From Rhodoferax sp. (GTDB taxonomy: Bacteria > Pseudomonadota > Gammaproteobacteria > Burkholderiales > Burkholderiaceae_C): a stretch of 13,904 bases of DNA. The stretch spans positions 1 through 13,904 of the forward strand of contig JAIPDA010000034.1 of NCBI GenBank assembly GCA_021737905.1, given 5' to 3'. Numbering within the stretch: position 1 is the stretch's first letter; every line of letters starts with the position of its first letter. Under the pieces are notes generated by a model that saw only the letters and a list, made by a program, of their open reading frames with translations, did no database searches and was not told where the DNA came from. Positions 7,276 to 11,214 of this stretch are shown here, piece by piece. Made by a program: the position numbers and the translations under genes.

Positions 7276-8070
7276 ATGAACCAGCCGGCCTTCAGCTTTG
7301 AGCCCGGCAGCGCTTTTTCGCTTCAGGGCCAAACCGCCATCGTCACAGGGGGCGCCAAGGGCATTGGCCGGGCCATTGCCCGCGGCATGGCGAAATCCGG
7401 CGCATTCGTTGCTGTCTTCGACCGCGACTTAGAAGCTGCCCGCACGCTGGCCGCTGAACTGGTGGCCGCAGGCTTTCAGGCGCAAGCCTGGGGCGTGGAC
7501 GTCAGCAACGAAGCCGCTGTGACTGCGGCGATGGACGAGCTGGTTGCGCTGACCGGGCAAATCGACTGCCTGGTCAACAACGCCGGGATCGCCATACGCC
7601 AACCTTCTTTAGAGCTCGAACTCAAAGACTGGAACGCCGTGCTGGCCGTCAACCTGACCGGCGTTTTCTTGTGCGCGCGTCTGGCGGCACGCCACATGGT
7701 CAAGCGCCAGCGCGGCTGCATCATCAACACCGCGTCCATCATGGGCTTGTCAGGCGGCGGGCTCTACCCCAATATTTCGTACCAGTCGAGCAAAGGCGCG
7801 GTGGTCAACCTCACGCGCTCGCTGGCCGTCGAGTGGGCGCGCGAAGGCATACGCGTCAACGCCATCGCCCCCACATGGGTGCGCACCGACTTCATCGAGT
7901 CCCTGACCGCCCAGCCCGGGCTGATGGCCCGCATCGCAGCCATGACGCCCATGGGCCGCATCGCCGAAGTCGATGAAATCGTAGGCGGCGTGATCTACCT
8001 GGCCAGCCCCGCCGCCGGCATGGTGACGGGGCATACGCTGGCCATTGATGGCGGGTTTCTGGCGCAGTAG
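7276..8070 (+). CDS. Short-chain dehydrogenase/reductase (SDR), probably NAD-dependent
   Basis: A 264-residue classical SDR with all core motifs: the Rossmann glycine motif TGGAKGIG (24-31), D49 at the end of beta-2 (favours NAD over NADP), NNAG (101-104), N126, catalytic S154, Y169 and K173 (YxxxK), and a C-terminal IDGG (257-260). These oxidise or reduce alcohol/ketone groups; the closest-sounding relatives are sugar-acid (gluconate-type) dehydrogenases, but the substrate cannot be read from sequence. ATG 7276 fits the family start and lies 19 nt after leuB, so cotranscription with the leu operon is likely although there is no obvious role in leucine synthesis. No clear Shine-Dalgarno. The open frame extends 47 codons into leuB, which is not coding. 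Confidence 0.9.
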   Translation: MNQPAFSFEPGSAFSLQGQTAIVTGGAKGIGRAIARGMAKSGAFVAVFDRDLEAARTLAAELVAAGFQAQAWGVDVSNEAAVTAAMDELVALTGQIDCLVNNAGIAIRQPSLELELKDWNAVLAVNLTGVFLCARLAARHMVKRQRGCIINTASIMGLSGGGLYPNISYQSSKGAVVNLTRSLAVEWAREGIRVNAIAPTWVRTDFIESLTAQPGLMARIAAMTPMGRIAEVDEIVGGVIYLASPAAGMVTGHTLAIDGGFLAQ

Positions 8071-8119
8071 CAAAGGACTCTTTGAAATCGGGGCGGACCC
8101 CATGGAAGCAGGGCGCGGT

Positions 8120-8133
8120 TTTTTCCGGAAAAA
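8120..8133. promoter_or_regulatory. 14-bp perfect palindrome upstream of brnT (candidate operator)
   Basis: TTTTTCCGGAAAAA is a perfect palindrome ending where the -35 region of the brnT promoter would begin (the -10 box is at 8156). BrnA-type antitoxins are ribbon-helix-helix proteins known to autoregulate by binding palindromes in their promoter, so this is a natural operator candidate. Binding is inferred. The A/T arms and lack of a loop make a terminator unlikely. Confidence 0.45.
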
Positions 8134-8155
8134 GTGCAGAAACCTTATTTGTTAC

Positions 8156-8161
8156 TACAAT
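8156..8161 (+). promoter_or_regulatory. Putative -10 box (TACAAT) of brnTA
   Basis: TACAAT ends 7 nt before the brnT ATG at 8169, which would give a leaderless or nearly leaderless transcript. There is no Shine-Dalgarno in the gap. The -35 region overlaps or abuts the palindrome at 8120-8133, suitable for repression. No consensus -35 is visible. Confidence 0.5.
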
Positions 8162-8168
8162 CAGGCTG

Positions 8169-8435
8169 ATGGTGATCGAATTTGACTCGGCCAAGAACGA
8201 CGCCAACGTCGTGGCTCGAGGCTTGTCTTTCACCCGTGCAGCTGATTTTGATTTCGACACGGCCATCATCTGGCAGGACCTGCGCAAGCCCTACCTTGAA
8301 ACGAGGTACGTGGCCGTTGGTTTCTTGGACGGGCGCTTGCATGTGCTTTGCTTTACGCCGGCAGAAAACGGCATCCGGGTCATCAGTTTTCGCAAGGCCA
8401 ACCCTCGTGAAGTGAAAGATTATGAAAAAACCTAG
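8169..8435 (+). CDS. brnT: BrnT family toxin (ribonuclease)
   Basis: An 88-residue BrnT (DUF497, COG2929) protein, the ribonuclease toxin of type II BrnTA modules, which stalls translation and growth when freed from BrnA. Recognisable family features are the start VIEFDSAKN, the GLSFTRAADFDFDTA helix, RYVAVGFLDGRLHVLCF strands and the C-terminal VISFRKANPREVKDYE. Family members usually have KHG before the SF motif; here it reads ARG (residues 20-22), a departure to note. An open frame extends 29 codons further upstream, but those residues do not resemble BrnT and cover the promoter, so ATG 8169 is used. The 3' end overlaps brnA by 14 nt; toxin-first order is normal for this system. Confidence 0.88.
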   Translation: MVIEFDSAKNDANVVARGLSFTRAADFDFDTAIIWQDLRKPYLETRYVAVGFLDGRLHVLCFTPAENGIRVISFRKANPREVKDYEKT

Positions 8436-8703
8436 CTCCCTCATTGGCGCAGACGGCGAAGTTCGCACCTTGACCGCCGCAGACTTGAGCACTTTCCGCC
8501 CGGCAAGTGAGGCCCTGCCACCCAATTTACAAAAAACGCTTGGTATGCGCCAGCGTGGGCCGCAGAAGTCGCCCACCAAAGTGTCCACCACCATCCGGCT
8601 TTCCAGCGATGTGCTGCAGGCATTCCGCGCTACCGGCGACGGCTGGCAAACCCGCGTGGACGCCGCCCTCAAAGACTGGCTGAAAACGCATTCCCCCACC
8701 TGA
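8422..8703 (+). CDS. brnA: BrnA family antitoxin
   Basis: A 93-residue BrnA (DUF4415, COG3514) antitoxin that binds and neutralises BrnT and represses the brnTA promoter. The C-terminal ribbon-helix-helix region is clear: KSPTKVSTTIRLSSDVLQAF (about residues 50-69), then RATGDGWQTRVDAALKDWL, which is the family signature. The basic N-terminal half (about 1-48) is the expected toxin-binding or flexible part. The ATG lies inside the end of brnT (14-nt overlap), so the genes are translationally coupled. No terminator with a T-run follows; a weak imperfect hairpin lies around 8721-8738. Confidence 0.9.
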   Translation: MKKPSSLIGADGEVRTLTAADLSTFRPASEALPPNLQKTLGMRQRGPQKSPTKVSTTIRLSSDVLQAFRATGDGWQTRVDAALKDWLKTHSPT

Positions 8704-8781
8704 GTTTGCTCATTGGTCTCTGCCGGCTACAACCGGTAGCTGGGCGCGACGATAGGCTCGAACTCGGAGGCGCTCATAACG

Positions 8782-8793
8782 ATCACGCGTGAT
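8782..8793. repeat. 12-bp perfect palindrome
   Basis: ATCACGCGTGAT is a perfect 12-bp palindrome in the 153-nt gap between brnA and the convergent minus-strand gene. A second small inverted repeat, TGCGA/TCGCA (8813-8817 and 8824-8828, 6-nt spacer), and the string CTCTGACCCC (8832-8841) follow. Role unknown; possibly a remnant of a mobile element or a regulator site. Confidence 0.45.
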
Positions 8794-8856
8794 TCTTAGC
8801 CACTACTCGTAATGCGACCACATTCGCAAAACTCTGACCCCATTTATTCCATTTAA

Positions 8857-9411
8857 CTAAAACCTATATTCATCCAAGAATTCTCTGCAGCCCCAGATGT
8901 TATTAATATCGATATCGTTGCCGTAAGCAGATAACAGTAAACCACCCGGTATCCATTCACGCTTATTTATTGGAGAAGTAACCACAACCAATAGCAAAGC
9001 AACCAGTAGTTCCTTGGAAACTCCAAATCCAATGGGCTTCTCTGCATCCAAATCTGCCATTATTATATTTCCAATTCCAGAACCATCCAACATTACAAAA
9101 TACGATGGAAGTATTCCGTCATGTAGCAGCCCACAGCGAACAAGTTTGTACAGCGTTTTTCCAAGTGATCCCGATGGGTAAATATAATTTCCATTTTCTC
9201 CAATTGATACAGCCCCACCTGTGCTAAAACGATATATAAAGTTTTGATTAGTATCAATGAAATTTTTATTTCTTTCGGACTGACTTGTTCCACTCGGCGA
9301 ATTTTTTTTAGATGTAGCATCAACGACAATTGATATATAAATTAATGCATTTTCGTAATCATTTAAACGGATAAAATCAAATGCCGTTTTTACCCTAGAT
9401 GCAATACTCAT
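8857..9411 (-). CDS. Hypothetical protein with HEPN-like Rx4H motif, AT-rich
   Basis: A 184-residue protein on the minus strand that I do not recognise as a named family. The start MSIASRVKTAFDFIRLNDYENALIYISIVVDATSKK and middle LYKLVRCGLLHDG, each read from predicted helices, resemble HEPN-type all-alpha ribonuclease domains: R92 and H97 form an Rx4H motif, within the Rx4-6H pattern of that superfamily. HEPN proteins often occur in toxin-antitoxin and phage-defence systems. A hydrophobic stretch (about 133-146, ELLVALLLVVVTS) could be a buried helix. The gene is far richer in A+T than its neighbours and in the opposite orientation, which suggests transfer. AAGAGA about 11 nt upstream of ATG is a poor ribosome site. 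The alternative is an uncharacterised non-enzymatic protein; the HEPN call is inference. Confidence 0.7.
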   Translation of the reverse strand: MSIASRVKTAFDFIRLNDYENALIYISIVVDATSKKNSPSGTSQSERNKNFIDTNQNFIYRFSTGGAVSIGENGNYIYPSGSLGKTLYKLVRCGLLHDGILPSYFVMLDGSGIGNIIMADLDAEKPIGFGVSKELLVALLLVVVTSPINKREWIPGGLLLSAYGNDIDINNIWGCREFLDEYRF

Positions 9412-9536
9412 GTGTTAGTTCTCTTGGTTCTAATGGGAGCGAAGAAATCATGCCGGCCAATTCACCCATGAATTACCCTCCACCAAACGCCAAGTTCTCC
9501 CAAGCCGTTTCCTTGAATGCCACAAACACTGGTTTC

Positions 9537-9633
9537 GGACTCAGGCCTGACTTGGCCAGCAGCAACAGCGCAGGGAACCTACGCAACCATGCTGGCGACC
9601 TTGGGCGCGCAGACAGTCAGGGTGTCCAGGGGC
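9537..9633 (+). pseudogene. Possible relic of a CaiB/BaiF CoA-transferase N-terminus
   Basis: Reading GLRPDLASSNSAG from 9537 and moving by one base after 9575 (skipping A9576) gives TYATMLATLGAQTVRV. The joined peptide resembles the N-terminal signature of type III CoA-transferases, GLRVLDLS...AGPYATMLLADLGAEVIKV. Neither frame continues into more of that family; the second stops at 9675. The likeness is from memory of the family, it needs one frameshift and one missing residue, and chance cannot be excluded. Confidence 0.33.
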
Positions 9634-9684
9634 ATGTTGAGTCCTAAGGTGGCAAATACGAACTTTGAAATATAAACTTAAATA

Positions 9685-9715
9685 CTCATAAATTATGGAT
9701 GATGCGTTTTATGAG
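9685..9715. repeat. AT-rich inverted repeat (8-bp arms)
   Basis: CTCATAAA (9685-9692) and TTTATGAG (9708-9715) are perfect complements separated by 15 nt. CTTAAAT also occurs as a direct repeat on both sides (9677-9683 and 9718-9724). There is no T-run fitting a terminator. It could be a protein-binding site or part of the edge of the AT-rich segment. Confidence 0.45.
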
Positions 9716-9784
9716 ACCTTAAATTTGCAGAAAAAACTCACCGCCTAGCAAGAAACCCAAAAACTTCACCAAACCCAGCCCGCC

Positions 9785-9807
9785 CGGGTCGATGCGCAAG
9801 CGACCCG
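9785..9807. repeat. GC-rich hairpin upstream of the asd promoter
   Basis: CGGGTCG (9785-9791) and CGACCCG (9801-9807) form a 7-bp perfect stem with a 9-nt loop, about 30 nt upstream of the -10 box. It lacks a T-run. It may be an operator or the remains of a terminator; no function is shown. Confidence 0.4.
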
Positions 9808-9838
9808 TCCCGTCAGCCAGCTCTCAGCCAGAGGCCGT

Positions 9839-9844
9839 TACAAT
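9839..9844 (+). promoter_or_regulatory. Putative -10 box (TACAAT) of the asd leader transcript
   Basis: TACAAT ends 7 nt before the ATG of the threonine-rich leader peptide at 9852, so the transcript probably starts at or next to that ATG. Another in-frame ATG at 9843 overlaps the box and cannot be used on this transcript. No good -35 hexamer is seen. Confidence 0.55.
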
Positions 9845-9851
9845 GGTTGCC

Positions 9852-9953
9852 ATGTTTCACGCCCATCTGTTCAAGTTGAACCTCGCTGCCGCCTTCAAAG
9901 CTGTTGCGGGTGCGCGTGCATGCACCACCAAAACCACGACCACGAAGGACTGA
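9852..9953 (+). CDS. Threonine-rich leader peptide of asd (attenuator peptide)
   Basis: A 33-codon reading frame beginning MFHAHLFKLN and ending ACTTKTTTTKD-stop. Six of the eight codons 25-32 are threonine (ACC ACC, then ACC ACG ACC ACG after one AAA), followed by Lys AAG, Asp GAC and TGA. This parallels E. coli thrL, whose Thr/Ile codons sense charged tRNA. The products of the Asd branch are threonine, lysine, methionine and diaminopimelate, so the clustered codons fit the regulated pathway. The frame starts 7 nt after a TACAAT box, suggesting leaderless translation, and its stop is 4 nt before the first strand of the RNA switch. The opposite strand is also open here, but that frame is antisense to the leader and asd. 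I know of no described counterpart with certainty. Confidence 0.72.
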   Translation: MFHAHLFKLNLAAAFKAVAGARACTTKTTTTKD

Positions 9954-9957
9954 TCCA

Positions 9958-9996
9958 GTCTGGTTCGTCGTGCGCCCCCCCCCGGCCAGACGAGCC
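9958..9996 (+). promoter_or_regulatory. Putative antiterminator hairpin of the asd attenuator
   Basis: GTCTGG (9958-9963) can pair with CCAGAC (9986-9991), or GGTTCGTC (9962-9969) with GACGAGCC (9989-9996, 8 bp with one G-U). Either uses up the strand needed for the terminator. A ribosome stalled on the threonine codons (9924-9944) leaves 9958-9969 free to pair; a ribosome at the stop codon (9951-9953) would cover it. A run of nine C (9975-9983) lies in the loop. Pairing was done by eye. Confidence 0.55.
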
Positions 9997-10027
9997 GGGC
10001 AAACAGTCTGGTCTGGCACTGTTTTTT
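9985..10027 (+). terminator. Putative attenuator terminator upstream of asd
   Basis: GCCAGAC (9985-9991) is complementary over 7 bp to GTCTGGC (10011-10017); GCCGGGC (9994-10000) can pair with the same strand using two G-U pairs and a 10-nt loop. A run of six T follows at 10022-10027. A third option, AAACAGT/ACTGTTT (10001-10007 and 10018-10024), abuts the T-run directly. Which form dominates needs folding; the T-run 20 nt before the asd start and the repeats are directly visible. The spacer ACTG between stem and T-run makes it a non-ideal terminator. Confidence 0.5.
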
Positions 10028-10047
10028 AATTTCGAAAGGGCGTTGAA

Positions 10048-11205
10048 ATGAGCAAGTTAGTAGGGTTGGTTGGCTGGCGCGGCATGGTCGGTTCTGTGTT
10101 GATGGACCGCATGCAGACCGAGGGTGATTTCGAGCTGATCGAGCCTTTGTTTTTCTCGACCTCAAATTCCGGCGGCAAAGCCCCGGCCCTGGCCAAAAAC
10201 GAAACCACGCTGCAAGACGCCTTCAACATCGACGCGCTCAAGCGCTGCGAGATCATCATCACAGCCCAGGGCGGCGACTACACCGCTGAGGTGTTTCCCA
10301 AACTGCGCGCTGCCGGCTGGAAGGGCCACTGGATTGACGCAGCCAGCACCCTGCGCATGGACAAAGACGCGGTCATCATTCTGGACCCGGTCAATTTGCC
10401 TGTCATTCAAAAGGCCCTGGCTGCTGGCGGCAAAAACTGGATTGGCGGCAACTGCACCGTGAGCTGCATGTTGATGGGCGTGGGCGCGTTGTACAAGGCC
10501 GGCCTGGTCGAGTGGATGAGCACGCAGACTTACCAGGCGGCTTCAGGCGGTGGCGCGCAGCACATGCGCGAGTTGCTCACGCAATACGGCACGCTGAATG
10601 CTGAAGTCAAAGCGCTGCTGGACGACCCGAAAAGCTCCATCCTGGAAATCGACCGGCTGGTGGCCGCCAAGCAGCGTTCTTTGAGTGCCACAGAGACCGC
10701 CAATTTTGGCGTGCCGCTGGGTGGCAGCCTGATCCCCTGGATAGACAAAGACCTGGGCATCGGAAAAAGCCAGGACGAGCCAGGCTGGGGCCTGTCCAAA
10801 GAAGAGTGGAAAGGCATGGCTGAGACCAACAAGATTCTGGGCCAGGGCGAAGGCTTTGGCTCTGCGGCGGTACCCGTGGACGGCTTTTGCGTGCGCATCG
10901 GCGCCATGCGCTGCCACAGCCAGGCGCTGACTTTCAAGCTTAAGAAAAATGTGCCCGTGGCCGATATCGAAGCCATGATCGCCGCCGATAACCAGTGGGT
11001 GAAGTTGGTGCCCAACACGCGCGAGGCCAGCATTCGCGACCTGACACCCGTGGCAGTAACCGGTACCATGACGATCCCGGTCGGGCGCGTGCGCAAGCTG
11101 GCGATGGGCGCTGACTATGTGGGTGCTTTCACTGTGGGTGACCAGCTTCTCTGGGGCGCGGCCGAGCCGCTGCGCCGCATGCTGCGGATTTTGCTAAAGA
11201 ACTGA
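10048..11205 (+). CDS. asd: Aspartate-semialdehyde dehydrogenase
   Basis: A 385-residue enzyme of the proteobacterial ASADH type. It reduces aspartyl phosphate to aspartate semialdehyde with NADPH, the branch point to lysine/diaminopimelate, threonine and methionine. The NADP-binding N-terminus is LVGLVGWRGMVGSVL; the catalytic cysteine is C136 in GGNCTVS; the acid/base histidine is H290 in VRIGAMRCHSQALT; QAASGGGAQHMREL (163-176) is the substrate-site segment. The length is slightly longer than the 367 of E. coli. GAAAGGG (10034-10040) is a good ribosome site 7 nt before ATG 10048. The gene is preceded by a 200-nt leader with a threonine-rich peptide and hairpins, and followed 9 nt later by fimV, so the two may be cotranscribed. 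Confidence 0.97.
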   Translation: MSKLVGLVGWRGMVGSVLMDRMQTEGDFELIEPLFFSTSNSGGKAPALAKNETTLQDAFNIDALKRCEIIITAQGGDYTAEVFPKLRAAGWKGHWIDAASTLRMDKDAVIILDPVNLPVIQKALAAGGKNWIGGNCTVSCMLMGVGALYKAGLVEWMSTQTYQAASGGGAQHMRELLTQYGTLNAEVKALLDDPKSSILEIDRLVAAKQRSLSATETANFGVPLGGSLIPWIDKDLGIGKSQDEPGWGLSKEEWKGMAETNKILGQGEGFGSAAVPVDGFCVRIGAMRCHSQALTFKLKKNVPVADIEAMIAADNQWVKLVPNTREASIRDLTPVAVTGTMTIPVGRVRKLAMGADYVGAFTVGDQLLWGAAEPLRRMLRILLKN

Positions 11206-11214
11206 GCCTTCAAC

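Larger units (their letters stand above)
9412..9838. other. Long non-coding gap between the orphan gene and the asd leader
   Basis: About 430 nt without a convincing gene. The first part (9412-9650) has an open frame of 82 codons on the + strand with no ribosome site or recognisable product; it holds a possible broken CaiB/BaiF fragment. The second part (9655-9770) is AT-rich and contains an inverted repeat (9685-9715). The last part is GC-rich again and carries a small hairpin (9785-9807) before the asd promoter. This looks like the scar or edge of an inserted segment. Confidence 0.6.

Noticed and set aside
5862..7277. 471-codon open frame on the minus strand
   Set aside because: Antisense to leuD/leuB, both intact. 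The His/Gln/Gly-rich translation shows no family features and comes from codon bias.
9399..9647. 82-codon + strand frame as a real gene
   Set aside because: No ribosome site, it overlaps the start of the minus-strand gene, and it has no recognisable product. A frameshifted relic explains part of it better.
9857..10165. 102-codon minus-strand frame across the asd leader
   Set aside because: It overlaps the asd start and is antisense to the Thr-rich peptide; its Val-rich run is just the complement of the ACC/ACG codons.
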